Source: JBMNCQ01 sp049366715 (GTDB lineage Bacteria; Bacillota; Peptococcia; Peptococcales; BICA1-8). From it: 64,000 bases of DNA. The stretch spans positions 62,001 to 126,000 of the forward strand of contig JBMNCQ010000054.1 in NCBI GenBank assembly GCA_049366715.1, in the 5' to 3' direction. Position numbers and translations under genes: made by a program. The notes under the pieces were generated by a model. That model saw nothing but the letters and a program-made list of their open reading frames with translations. It ran no database searches and was not told the DNA's origin. Below, one piece after another: positions 1 to 7,795 of this stretch. Every line of letters begins with the position of its first letter. The stretch's first letter is position 1.

Positions 1-2
1 GG

Positions 3-179
3 AAAGTGGTAAACTATCTGAAAGATTACTATAAGGAATTCGGTATTGCTCCAATGGTTCGTAAAGTTGTCAAATCAACAGGTTTCAGCTTAAAAGAAAT
101 CTATGATTTATTCCCCACAGGCCCTGCAAAAGGTGCTTGTAAAATAGCCGGACTTCCCAAACCAACCGGTTGTGTATAA
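3..179 (+). CDS. dsrC: DsrC, sulfur-carrier protein (3' part only)
   Basis: Only the last 58 codons are present; the gene begins before the window. The reading frame starting at base 3 ends in a DsrC-type tail: a cysteine, ten residues (including LPKP) and a second, penultimate cysteine before the stop. DsrC carries sulfite-derived sulfur between these two cysteines as a trisulfide and is the partner of dissimilatory sulfite reductase and membrane complexes such as DsrMKJOP. TusE relatives generally keep only the last cysteine, so having both supports true DsrC. A terminator follows directly and the next genes are on the other strand, so the gene ends its unit. No other dsr gene is visible in the window. 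Confidence 0.85.
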   Translation, partial: KVVNYLKDYYKEFGIAPMVRKVVKSTGFSLKEIYDLFPTGPAKGACKIAGLPKPTGCV

Positions 180-196
180 GAAAATATAATGAACTA

Positions 197-236
197 AAAA
201 GGTTCAGCTTCATTTAGGAAGTTGAACCTTTTTTTG
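197..236 (+). terminator. Intrinsic terminator of dsrC
   Basis: Twelve-base arms at 199-210 and 219-230 (one G-T pair) with an 8-nt loop, followed by a run of T. It lies 18 nt after the dsrC stop codon. Confidence 0.85.
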
Positions 237-361
237 TTATAGTCTATCAGACGCTTGATCACGATACAGGCCTATAGTATCAATTTTAAAGGTTCTGATA
301 CGAAATCACAAAATGCAATATTGTTAAAGTTGAGGAGGGGTTAACATATTTGGGCGTACGA

Positions 362-389
362 GCTACGGCTAAGTTCTCTTAGCCGTAGC
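362..389. repeat. Perfect 12-bp hairpin downstream of the SDR pair
   Basis: Arms 362-373 and 378-389 are perfectly complementary around a TTCT loop. It lies just past the 3' end of the minus-strand SDR genes and may act as their transcript end, but there is no clear U-tract on the minus strand. The sequence from 237 to 361 holds nothing else I recognise. Confidence 0.5.
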
Positions 390-416
390 CGGACAGATTC
401 CTTAATGATGCCGGCT

Positions 417-1187
417 TTAATCCATGTATACTCCGCCGCCGATATCCATTGTAAAGCCTGTAACATAGTCGGCGTAGGGAGATGCTAAATACAGGGTAGC
501 ATAGGCCGCTTCTAAAGTATTGCCTGTCCTTTTTAAGGCAGTCAGCTCGGTATGGGCCCGCAATTGTTCAGGTGTCCGCCAGCTGGATATTGCAGTAATG
601 ATAAAGGCGGGAGCAACACAGTTTACGGTAATATTATATTTAGCCAATTGGTTGGCCAGGGATTTGGTCATCCCGATCAAACCGGCTTTAACGGTTCCAT
701 AATGGGTACCGGCCCAGACTCCTCCGCTTTTTCCGATTAAAGAGGACATATTAATGATTTTACCCTGTTGACGTTCAATCATATGAGGGATTACATAATG
801 ACAGCAATTATAAGCCCCTTTTAAATGGACGCTAATCATCCGGTCCCATTCATCTTTGCTGATATCCATGAAAAATTTGGGCTGGCTGAAGCCGGCATTA
901 TTAATCAGGACGTCAATTTTGCCAAAAGTGGCTAAAGCAGCTGCCACCATTGCTTCTACCTGATTATCGTCGGATACGTCGGCTTTGTAGATAAGAGCTT
1001 TGCAGCCGTTTTGTTCTACTATTGCTTTTGTTTTTTCGGCGTCTGCCTCTTTGCTTTGATAGTTGATAATTATGTCTGCCCCTGCCTGGGAGAAGACATT
1101 GGCATATTCACGGCCTAACCCCCTTGAGGCTCCGGTAATTAGTACGGTCTGACCCTGTAAAAATTTTTCTATCGGTAAATTTTTCAT
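417..1187 (-). CDS. Short-chain dehydrogenase/reductase (SDR)
   Basis: A 256-residue classical SDR, probably a cytosolic NAD(P)-dependent alcohol/ketone oxidoreductase. Visible features are the cofactor motif TGASRGLG (residues 18-25), NNAG (96-99) and the catalytic set Ser148/149, Tyr163 and Lys167. The C-terminus ends in a glycine-rich GGGVYMD. The ATG is preceded by AGGAGGAG at 8 nt. It is the second gene of a two-gene unit with another SDR (17-nt gap), related but not a recent duplicate. The substrate cannot be read from sequence. Its position 4 kb from the EutD/EutB/TRAP locus, separated only by a kinase and a probable insertion, makes a role in that catabolism possible but unproven. Confidence 0.9.
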   Translation of the reverse strand: MKNLPIEKFLQGQTVLITGASRGLGREYANVFSQAGADIIINYQSKEADAEKTKAIVEQNGCKALIYKADVSDDNQVEAMVAAALATFGKIDVLINNAGFSQPKFFMDISKDEWDRMISVHLKGAYNCCHYVIPHMIERQQGKIINMSSLIGKSGGVWAGTHYGTVKAGLIGMTKSLANQLAKYNITVNCVAPAFIITAISSWRTPEQLRAHTELTALKRTGNTLEAAYATLYLASPYADYVTGFTMDIGGGVYMD

Positions 1188-1204
1188 ATCAATAATCTCC
1201 TCCT

Positions 1205-1954
1205 TTACGCTAAATACTTACCACCGTTAATATCAATGGTTTCCCCCGTTAAAAACTCGGCCATGGGAGAAGCCAGGAACAACACGGCATAAGCTGCATC
1301 TTCAGGTTTAGCCGGCCGTCCTAAAGGAATCTTGGCCAGTAATTCCTCTTGAGTTTCCTGCCGGGCTAATGAGTCAAATTCCTGTGCAGTTGGTCCGGGC
1401 GCTACACAATTGACATGGATGCCTAAAGGAGAAACCTGCAGGGCTAACTGTCTTGTTAAGGCCATGATACCGCCCTTAGCCGCACTATAATGTACTCCTG
1501 CCAGGGGAAAACCCTGTTTACCCTCTACAGAGGCGATGTTAACGATTTTCCCGCAGCCTTTTGCAATCATGTGAGGCAGAACGGAACGGCAGGTCAGAAA
1601 AGTCCCTTTAAGGTTCAGGTCTATCATGTTATCCCATTGTTCCTCCGTGATATCTGTGATAAAACCTTTGGCAGCTTCACCGGCACTATTTACCAAAACG
1701 TCGACCTGTCCCCAGCCGGCTAAGACTGCGTCAACCATTTCCTGCACTTGAGAAGCTTTCGTAATATCTGCCTTGAAAAACTTACAATTAATCCCTTGTG
1801 CTGTGAGCTCCCGGCATATTTCCGCCCCTTTTATTTCATTATTATCTACCATAGCCAGAGATGCCCCTGCCTGTCCCAGTACCTGGCAGACGGAAGTACC
1901 AAGCTCTGAAACACCTCCTGTAACAATAACCTTTGTTCCGGCAATTTTGATCAC
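1205..1954 (-). CDS. Short-chain dehydrogenase/reductase (SDR), GTG start
   Basis: A classical SDR of about 249 residues, the first gene of the SDR pair. It has a TGGVSELG cofactor motif, an NSAG variant of NNAG, and Ser-Tyr-Lys catalysis with YSAAK. The longest reading starts at a GTG at 1963, but that codon overlaps the AAGGAG ribosome site. A second GTG at 1954 sits 8 nt after it and is the better start. Closest in style to 3-oxoacyl-ACP reductase/gluconate 5-dehydrogenase-like SDRs, so substrate is open. It is transcribed divergently from the histidine kinase at 2359. Confidence 0.88.
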   Translation of the reverse strand: MIKIAGTKVIVTGGVSELGTSVCQVLGQAGASLAMVDNNEIKGAEICRELTAQGINCKFFKADITKASQVQEMVDAVLAGWGQVDVLVNSAGEAAKGFITDITEEQWDNMIDLNLKGTFLTCRSVLPHMIAKGCGKIVNIASVEGKQGFPLAGVHYSAAKGGIMALTRQLALQVSPLGIHVNCVAPGPTAQEFDSLARQETQEELLAKIPLGRPAKPEDAAYAVLFLASPMAEFLTGETIDINGGKYLA

Positions 1955-2357
1955 TTCAATCACTCCTTCTAAAAAGCGTTAAATCGGCTTAGCTATGTAA
2001 TTTGATTTATTGCTAGAATTGCATTTTGGCAAGATAAAGTCCTGTAATTTTTCATATTTTTCATATTTATTATTTGACAGGTATCGTTTTTAATAATTCT
2101 CAAAGTCTGGGTAATATTACCCGGCCTTATACATGAATAGCAGGGTCATTATCCACAATTAATATATTATAGTTTCCCATATGATATTTTTCATTCGCTA
2201 TTATGTAAAATCTTAGTCGTTAATTATTCTGATTAAAAAGGTAATTAAGAAATGAGCTTGAATTATAAAATATAAAATTATTATAATATATTGTATTGTT
2301 TATATATTCATGTCAAATTCAGGAGAACATTAAGAAAATGGACTAAAGGGGCGAAAA
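1955..2357. other. AT-rich divergent intergenic region
   Basis: About 400 bases between the SDR unit (minus) and the histidine kinase (plus). It must carry promoters for both. Apart from the plus-strand promoter listed separately I see no gene, no RNA motif and no strong dyad. Confidence 0.6.
2258..2287 (+). promoter_or_regulatory. Predicted sigma-A promoter for the SBP3-type histidine kinase
   Basis: TTGAAT at 2258-2263, an 18-nt spacer and TATAAT at 2282-2287, 72 nt before the GTG start. The surrounding DNA is very AT-rich, so chance matches are possible. Confidence 0.5.
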
Positions 2358-2358
2358 A

Positions 2359-4002
2359 GTGAAAAAAATACCGGTAATAATCTTAACAATATTAGTGAGT
2401 GTATTTGGTTTTTATGTTTTTTATTCCCTTAGGTCCCCTAAAACCGGCTCCTTAGATATAAAGAGTCCGGAAATACACCTGCAGAGAGAGCTCTTTACTA
2501 CGGAAGAATGGAGCTGGATTAACCTGCAGAAGGAGAAAAATTTTTATGTAGGAGTAGCACAGGATTATATTCCTGTTGAGTATCTTGACCGGGATGGTGT
2601 ACCTAAAGGACTGGGTATAGAGATAATAAAAAAAATACACGAGTTTACAGGCTTGAATTTTGAACTTTATGCCAATAGCAGTATTGAAACATGGGGCGAA
2701 ATTCTGCAGAGCACCCGGGAAAAGAAAGTCGATATTCTGGCAACGGTATCTTTTACTGAAAACCGAACAGCATATTTGGATTTTTCCCTGCCTTATATCG
2801 AAATGACGCAGGTTCTGGTCGGTCATGAAGATGAAGAATTAGTCGGAAGTTATAATAAACTGGCCGGAAGAACTTTTGCCGTACCCAGCGGGTATTGGTT
2901 CCTGGAGACAATTTTAAAAGACCACCCGGCGCAAAAGATGATTGGTGTAAAAAATACCCAGGAAGCTATGGCTTTAGTGACCGATAAGCAGGCTGATTAT
3001 ACGGTCTGTGAATTGCCGGTTTTTACATACTATAAAGAGCAAGGGTACAATAATAACCTGAAAATAGTCGGCTTGTTGGAGAAAAACCGGATATCAATTG
3101 CGGTGAGAAAGGATTTAGCGGCATTAATTCCCATTATAAATAAGGTAATATCACATCTTAATTATGATGAATTATACGAGAGCACGTTAGTTATTCCCGC
3201 CGATAATACCAGGGAATTTAAGCTGATACTTATCGTATTTGTTTTGCTTATTTTATTGTTTATTACCATTTATTATTTAACGAAAACCTTCCAAAAACTT
3301 GCTAAAGCCAAAGGTGAAGCCGAGGAAGCCAACAGAGATAAAACAAGGCTTATGGCTAATATTTCCCATGATTTGCGAACGCCCATCACCGTTTCAATGG
3401 GGTATTTAGAAGCTATTCTGGATAGCGGAGTCCGGAGTGCAGAAACTGAAGCGGTATATATCAGAAGAACCTATACAAAGCTTAAATATTTAAGCGAATT
3501 GATTGATGATTTCTTTTTTATCTCCAGGCTGGAAGATAAAAAAGTCAGCTTTAATAAAGAAGATGTGAACATAAATTATATCTTGAGAGATGTAATCGAA
3601 CTTGTTGAATTAAAAGCCAAGTCTAAGAATATTGAACTTATTTCAAATATAGATAATACAGCAGATATTATAAAAAGAATCGATAAGCTCAAATTCCGGC
3701 GGGCTATGGAAAACATATTACTGAATGGTATTAAATACAGCGATGAAAATGGGAAAATTGAAATCGGTATAGTTTCTCTGGAGGATAAGAAAATTAAAAT
3801 CTCTATCAAAGATAGCGGACGGGGAATACATGCAGAAGACCTGCCCCATATTTTTGAAAGGTATTATAAAGGACGGAATTCTCAAAAAGACTCCAGTGGT
3901 TTAGGTTTATACATTACGAAAGAGGTTATCGAAAAACATAATGGGAAGATCTGGGTGGAAAGCCGGCTGAATCAGGGCAGTACTTTTTTTATTATACTGT
4001 AG
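2359..4002 (+). CDS. Sensor histidine kinase with periplasmic solute-binding (SBP_bac_3) sensor
   Basis: A membrane kinase of 547 residues. Order: N-terminal membrane anchor (about 5-23), an extracellular SBP_bac_3 domain of the amino-acid-binding type (about 60-275, with a VAQDYIPVEY opening), a second membrane segment (about 288-307), HisKA with the phospho-accepting His337 in SHDLRTP, then an HATPase domain with an N-box (ENILLNGIKYS), DSGRGI and GLGLYIT. It starts at GTG after an AAGGGGCG site. No response regulator lies beside it, so it is an orphan kinase. SBP_bac_3 proteins bind amino acids and amino-acid-like solutes, so a small zwitterion is a reasonable ligand. Whether it senses the substrate of the nearby eut-like locus is speculation. 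Confidence 0.88.
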   Translation: MKKIPVIILTILVSVFGFYVFYSLRSPKTGSLDIKSPEIHLQRELFTTEEWSWINLQKEKNFYVGVAQDYIPVEYLDRDGVPKGLGIEIIKKIHEFTGLNFELYANSSIETWGEILQSTREKKVDILATVSFTENRTAYLDFSLPYIEMTQVLVGHEDEELVGSYNKLAGRTFAVPSGYWFLETILKDHPAQKMIGVKNTQEAMALVTDKQADYTVCELPVFTYYKEQGYNNNLKIVGLLEKNRISIAVRKDLAALIPIINKVISHLNYDELYESTLVIPADNTREFKLILIVFVLLILLFITIYYLTKTFQKLAKAKGEAEEANRDKTRLMANISHDLRTPITVSMGYLEAILDSGVRSAETEAVYIRRTYTKLKYLSELIDDFFFISRLEDKKVSFNKEDVNINYILRDVIELVELKAKSKNIELISNIDNTADIIKRIDKLKFRRAMENILLNGIKYSDENGKIEIGIVSLEDKKIKISIKDSGRGIHAEDLPHIFERYYKGRNSQKDSSGLGLYITKEVIEKHNGKIWVESRLNQGSTFFIIL

Positions 4003-4035
4003 GAGGAGAGTAGTTTATTAAATTTTAAAGTACCG

Positions 4036-4293
4036 TTACCCTGTAATGTTCATCTTGCCGCTGGTGGCTTCCACGGTAGTAACCGGCAAATCCGGCCCCC
4101 GCCGTTTATCGTCAAAGCTCACACTTTCCCACGTATCCGGATAGCCGGAAATCTGCCGCACCTGTTCCGGGCTGATGGTGTCCACCTGTGCAAGCTCCCC
4201 CTGCAAAGCGGCGATTTTCGGGTTGCCCTTTGCCGCCTCAAAATCAACACCTTTCAGGACATGAAGCTGTTTATAGGATTTTTGCGGCCCCTT
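4036..4293 (-). pseudogene. Gene remnant, probably from a conjugative element
   Basis: On the minus strand an open frame of 85 codons runs from just after a stop (TTA at 4294-4296) to a stop at 4036. It has no usable start codon or ribosome site. The translation is protein-like (it contains ISPEQVRQISGYPDTWESV and DDKRRGPDLPV), is clearly more GC-rich than its neighbours, and reads like the C-terminal end of an accessory protein of clostridial conjugative elements. I cannot name the family. It lies between the kinase and the DUF1048 genes, which have the opposite and the same strand respectively. Confidence 0.45.
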
Positions 4294-4328
4294 TTACTTG
4301 AATTGCTTTTTCCATTCCGATATTCCTT

Positions 4329-4679
4329 TTACTTTGTTTTATCCGTATCCTTTTTTATAGCCTTGTAAACTTCCCGGTCAACAGATTCCTGATAGATGTC
4401 AGCGTAAGTTTTTGAATCTTTGACCAGATCGTCGCAGAAAGCCGCTACGTCATTGCCCGTTACTTCGAGAACGCCTTTCCCCGAGGCCGCGCCCTCCTCA
4501 AAAAGATCGACGACCCCCGAGAGCAGACCCGTCCCTTCGGTTAGCTCAACAGGGCCGACCTTAAAGAGATATTTTTGAATCTCTTTATAAACAATCTGAT
4601 AATCTTGCGGGAGCGCTTTGACACGCGCCACGTGCTTGCGCCACTCTTTTTTGCCTTCGATGATATCTTGTATTCTCAT
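4329..4679 (-). CDS. DUF1048 family protein (second copy)
   Basis: A 116-residue helical protein of the DUF1048 family, mostly charged helices with LPQDYQIVYKEIQKYL near residue 24 and a C-terminal segment containing DVAAFCDDLV. DUF1048 proteins are small, of unknown biochemical role, and usually sit next to a PadR regulator, as here. It is the last gene of the PadR-DUF1048-DUF1048 unit, 9 nt after its paralogue, with a TTATCCTCC-complement ribosome site. No membrane segment is visible. The two copies share the LPxDYQ core and a conserved FCxxL near the C-terminus. Confidence 0.85.
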   Translation of the reverse strand: MRIQDIIEGKKEWRKHVARVKALPQDYQIVYKEIQKYLFKVGPVELTEGTGLLSGVVDLFEEGAASGKGVLEVTGNDVAAFCDDLVKDSKTYADIYQESVDREVYKAIKKDTDKTK

Positions 4680-4688
4680 TTTATCCTC

Positions 4689-5036
4689 CTATTTACCTAA
4701 TTTTTTAGCGATCTTACTGTTAAGTTGCTTGCGCCACTTGTCGCGATAAGACTTTGCCCCTTCTTCACCGGCCAGTGCTGAACAGAAGCCTTTGATATCG
4801 TCACCCAAAACCTCTTGGACACGCTGACCGTCCGCCGCCGTTTCTTCGAGCAGGCCAAGCACGCCGTTAAGAATCGGCATGAGGTTACGGCCGGTGAAAT
4901 CCGAGTGCGGCCAAAGATTGAGCTTAATTTTTTCCCATGCCGTTTGATAATCAGCCGGCAGTTTTTTTGCTCGCGATTCAAAAGCCTTCAATTCTTTAGT
5001 CATGTCGCTGCCCGTAACCTTTTCATAAAAATTCAT
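4689..5036 (-). CDS. DUF1048 family protein (first copy)
   Basis: A protein of 115 residues when started at the ATG at 5036. That ATG overlaps the PadR stop codon by one base (TAATG), which indicates translational coupling, and it follows a GGAGGAAAAA site. A longer reading from 5084 exists but would add residues inside the PadR gene and is unlikely. Shares the LPADYQ core with the following paralogue. Function unknown. In this common arrangement the DUF1048 genes are the usual targets of the adjacent PadR repressor. Confidence 0.85.
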   Translation of the reverse strand: MNFYEKVTGSDMTKELKAFESRAKKLPADYQTAWEKIKLNLWPHSDFTGRNLMPILNGVLGLLEETAADGQRVQEVLGDDIKGFCSALAGEEGAKSYRDKWRKQLNSKIAKKLGK

Positions 5037-5362
5037 TATTTTTCCTCCTTCAACTCGTTGATTTTTGCTGATACGAACTCCCATTTTTCCCAGAACTTCC
5101 GTAGTTCCCTGCGCCCCGCGTCGTTGAGCGCGAAAAACTTTCGTGGCGGTCCCATATCGGATGGCTTTTTAGTGACCTCTACCAGCTTGCTTTTTTCAAG
5201 CCGGACCAGGATGGTGTACACCGTTCCATCCACAACATCTGTGAAGCCGAGGGCGTTTAGCCGCCGCGTGATTTCGTAGCCATAGGTTTCTTTGCGGCTT
5301 ATAATTTCAAGGACGCAGCCCTCAAGCACGCCTTTGAGCATTTCCGTTAGGTTTTCCAGCAT
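5036..5362 (-). CDS. PadR family transcriptional regulator
   Basis: A winged-helix repressor of about 108 residues. The PadR core is clear: LKGVLEGCVLEII, then KETYGYEITRRL, DGTVYTILVRLEK and a PPRKFFALNDAG wing. It starts at ATG 5362 after AAGGGG; a GTG two codons upstream overlaps that site. First gene of an operon with two DUF1048 genes. A good promoter with a dyad over the -10 box lies upstream, consistent with autorepression. Inducers of such PadR proteins are often antimicrobials or phenolics, but nothing here says which. Confidence 0.9.
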   Translation of the reverse strand: MLENLTEMLKGVLEGCVLEIISRKETYGYEITRRLNALGFTDVVDGTVYTILVRLEKSKLVEVTKKPSDMGPPRKFFALNDAGRRELRKFWEKWEFVSAKINELKEEK

Positions 5363-5411
5363 AATCACCCCTTGCTAATCTGTATGACTTGTATTCAGTG
5401 ATACTTACTAC

Positions 5412-5446
5412 TGCTATATAGTAGCACGCAATAGATGGTTTGTCAA
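5412..5446 (-). promoter_or_regulatory. padR promoter with overlapping operator-like dyad
   Basis: Read on the minus strand: TTGACA (5441-5446), exactly 17 nt, then TACTAT (5418-5423). A dyad with arms TGCTA/TAGCA (5412-5426, 5-nt centre) covers the -10 box, which is where a PadR repressor could block RNA polymerase. Confidence 0.7.
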
Positions 5447-5497
5447 TAATTAAAAAACGTAAATCCTGCAATGCAAAGCATAATATGGTTTTTTTAA

Positions 5498-5764
5498 TTA
5501 AGCCTTATCCTTAGAGATTAAATTTTCTATCAAGTCCCCAACTTGTCCCGAAGTGGGTACGATAGGCGGGGGGTTCAGATATGCCCTGTCCGCTGCTGAA
5601 AGCGGATTGTCCTTTGCGGCTTCCCGTGCCGCAAATTCCCGCCTGCTTTCCTGCCGCTTCAGACGCCCTTGTCCTCCCCGGCGGCAACGGCATTTTCGCG
5701 GTAGCGCCGACAGAGCGTATAACACACTACACTTTGCTTCGCAAAGTCGTGTGCCAAGGGGCAA
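5498..5764 (-). pseudogene. GC-rich open frame, probable mobile-element remnant
   Basis: An 88-codon open frame without a convincing ribosome site. The C-terminal half (KRQESRREFAAREAAKDNP and a DLIENLISKD end) is protein-like, but the N-terminal half is low-complexity Arg/Cys. Base composition is well above that of the flanking TRAP and kinase genes and matches the 4036-4293 remnant. I read it as debris of a conjugative or mobilisable element flanking the PadR cassette. The product is unknown and it may not be expressed. Confidence 0.35.
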
Positions 5765-5783
5765 GCCCCTTTGGAATCCCCGG

Positions 5784-5836
5784 CAACAAAACAGGCTGCA
5801 TATTCCCTCAAAGGGAACATGCAGCCTGTTTTGTTG
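5784..5836. repeat. Long perfect hairpin with 18-bp outer arms
   Basis: Outer arms at 5784-5801 and 5819-5836 are perfectly complementary. An inner TTCCCT/AGGGAA stem extends the structure. T-rich on one side and A-rich on the other, so it could terminate transcription from both directions. It lies between the mobile-element remnant and the TRAP operon end. Confidence 0.7.
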
Positions 5837-5872
5837 TCAGCAGCCCGGAAATGGCCTGTTTTCTTGTAATAC

Positions 5873-5925
5873 GGGAGCTAATAAAATGTACAGCAGATGT
5901 TTGCCGCACATTTTATTAGCTTCCC
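5873..5925 (-). terminator. Hairpin at the 3' end of the TRAP/eut-like operon
   Basis: Arms 5873-5889 and 5908-5925 pair over 17 bases with a single-base bulge, starting directly after the dctM stop codon. There is no long U-run, so it may work as a 3' stabilising hairpin together with the stronger hairpin at 5784-5836. Confidence 0.55.
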
Positions 5926-7200
5926 TTAAGACATCATATTTGGTAAAAAGAGCGCCAGCTGGGGAAAGACAACGATTAAAGCAGTTACAAAAAGCAGGAT
6001 TATGATAAAGGGCAGCGCATGTCCGATAACCTCCAGATAAGGTCGTCTGAATACCAGCTGGGCCGTAAAGATATCACAGCCAAAGGGCGGTGTCGCCGAA
6101 CCGATAGCAGCCTGAAGCGTTACCAGAACACCGAGCAGAATGGGGTTAATCCCTGTCTGAAGCACATGGGGGGCAAAAATCGGACTTAAAACGTAGATCG
6201 CTACAATAGGGTCGACAAACATGCAGGCAATGAAATAGGCGATAATAATAACGATAATTACTTTCAACTGAGAGGGGTCTGCTCCCAGTATCTTCGGCAA
6301 AAACTCCTGGGGCAAGCGCAGAAAGCTGATCAGCCATGAAAAGGCCTGGCCTGCACCGACTAAAATGAAGACAACTCCTGTAACAAGACCTGTGGAGAGA
6401 AAACACCGGATCAAAGTATCCCGTTGAAGGCTCCGGTAAACGAAGCCTTCAAGGATCAGAGCATAAGCTACTGCTACTGCGGCTGCTTCTGTGGGACTGA
6501 AAATCCCCCCGTAGATCCCGCCGATGATAATGGCCGGAAAGCCCAGAACTAAAATACCTTCTTTAAAAGCTGCTCTACGCTCGCTCCGGCTTGCTTTTTC
6601 CCCGGAGCCGATGCCTTTTTTCTTGGAATAATATATACAATAAAGTGAAAAGAAGAAGGCAATCAATAATCCCGGAAATACCCCGGCCAGAAACAGCTTG
6701 CCGATAGAAGTGCCCGTTACTACTCCATAGACAATAAATCCGATACTGGGGGGAATCAGAAAAGCAATGTCACTGGAGTTTATGATTAATCCCAGGGTAA
6801 ATGAACTTGGATATCCGGCTTGTAAGAGCATCGGCCGCATGGCTCCTCCGATTGCGGAAACTGTAGCCTGGGTGGAGCCTGAAACCGCACCAAAGAAAGT
6901 ACAGGCCAGATTCGTTGTAATGGGAAGGCCGCCGGGTATGTGGCCGATCAAGGATTTAACCATCCGGATAAGTCTTTTGGAAGCTTCACCGGAAGTAATG
7001 ATCTCTGCCGCGAGAATAAACATAGGTACACAAACCAAGGCCGGCGGGCTTATTCCCGAAATAATCTGCTGGACAATAACAGTCATATTAAATTCAGGAA
7101 TCTTAATAATGAGGTATGCGATTACTGATCCTAATAAAATCACCATGAATGGGAAGCCCAGTAATAAAAGACTGATCATGAGTAAAGATAATAGTAGCAT
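5926..7200 (-). CDS. TRAP transporter large membrane subunit (DctM family)
   Basis: A 424-residue polytopic membrane protein, the ion-coupled permease of a tripartite ATP-independent periplasmic (TRAP) transporter. It is almost entirely hydrophobic, with DctM signatures such as FFGAVSGSTQATVSAIG, SDIAFLIPPSIGFIVYGV and the late QAAIGSATPPFGCDIF. The ATG lies 2 nt after the DctQ stop, with an AAGGGTG site inside the DctQ end, so the two are co-translated. Last gene of the minus-strand catabolic operon. TRAP systems carry carboxylates and also ectoine (TeaABC, UehABC). Given the ectoine-hydrolase-like gene two positions away, ectoine is the favoured substrate, by inference. Confidence 0.92.
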   Translation of the reverse strand: MLLLSLLMISLLLLGFPFMVILLGSVIAYLIIKIPEFNMTVIVQQIISGISPPALVCVPMFILAAEIITSGEASKRLIRMVKSLIGHIPGGLPITTNLACTFFGAVSGSTQATVSAIGGAMRPMLLQAGYPSSFTLGLIINSSDIAFLIPPSIGFIVYGVVTGTSIGKLFLAGVFPGLLIAFFFSLYCIYYSKKKGIGSGEKASRSERRAAFKEGILVLGFPAIIIGGIYGGIFSPTEAAAVAVAYALILEGFVYRSLQRDTLIRCFLSTGLVTGVVFILVGAGQAFSWLISFLRLPQEFLPKILGADPSQLKVIIVIIIAYFIACMFVDPIVAIYVLSPIFAPHVLQTGINPILLGVLVTLQAAIGSATPPFGCDIFTAQLVFRRPYLEVIGHALPFIIILLFVTALIVVFPQLALFLPNMMS

Positions 7201-7202
7201 AT

Positions 7203-7775
7203 TTATAATTCACCCTTTACGCTTTCGATTTCATATTCGCTCTGTTGCTGGGGGGACAGCCAAACATCTTTCTCGATGATGTTTTTGATGATAGTCCGGA
7301 TATACTGGATTCCTGCCAGCAAAAAGCCCAGGGGAAGGATTGCCCAAAAAAGCCAATACGGCAATCTCAGCGCAGGGGTAGTATGAGACATGGTTAAGCT
7401 TGACAGGGTATAGTCATAGGAGTATTTACACATTAAAAACATGACTGTCATACTTAAACCGGCAATAATGAAAATAAATGTTTTTTGCAGGCGGTACCCC
7501 ATGGCATCAAAGATGGCACCCATTCGAATATGTCTGGCCTTACGAACCCCGTAACTCAGCCCGGCAAAGGTAATCAGCAAAACCAAAAATTCAGAGATTT
7601 CTTCCACAAAGTAGATACTTACAAAAAAAGTGCGGGCAATTACATTGGCGATCCAAAGTGATGTTAAGGCCAAGACGCCTAAGGTCAGAGCTAAAAATTC
7701 AATCCATTCCACCAGGTCGCCAATTTTCTTAGTTAATGACCAAAAAAGGCCCGGGATTCCATTTCTTTTGTCCAA
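7203..7775 (-). CDS. TRAP transporter small membrane subunit (DctQ family)
   Basis: A 190-residue protein with four predicted membrane segments (near residues 25-45, 60-80, 100-120 and 145-165) and the DctQ pattern of an EEISEFLV segment followed by GVRKARHIRM. It starts at TTG with AAGGAGGT 7 nt upstream. The small subunit forms the membrane complex with DctM. It is separated from the upstream dctP by a strong hairpin, which would let the binding protein be made in excess of the membrane part. Confidence 0.9.
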   Translation of the reverse strand: MDKRNGIPGLFWSLTKKIGDLVEWIEFLALTLGVLALTSLWIANVIARTFFVSIYFVEEISEFLVLLITFAGLSYGVRKARHIRMGAIFDAMGYRLQKTFIFIIAGLSMTVMFLMCKYSYDYTLSSLTMSHTTPALRLPYWLFWAILPLGFLLAGIQYIRTIIKNIIEKDVWLSPQQQSEYEIESVKGEL

Positions 7776-7795
7776 AACAAATACCTCCTTTCAGA

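Noticed and set aside
4294..4328. Frameshift joining the 4036-4293 remnant to the DUF1048 gene at 4329
   Set aside because: The DUF1048 protein already has its normal length and end; the remnant is of different composition and unrelated.
4815..5279. 154-codon plus-strand open frame
   Set aside because: Lies opposite the DUF1048 and PadR genes, which have clear family signatures, start sites and a promoter.
5553..6005. 150-codon plus-strand open frame
   Set aside because: Runs through two long hairpins and the 3' end of dctM; Arg/Ser-rich composition typical of an antisense frame; no ribosome site.
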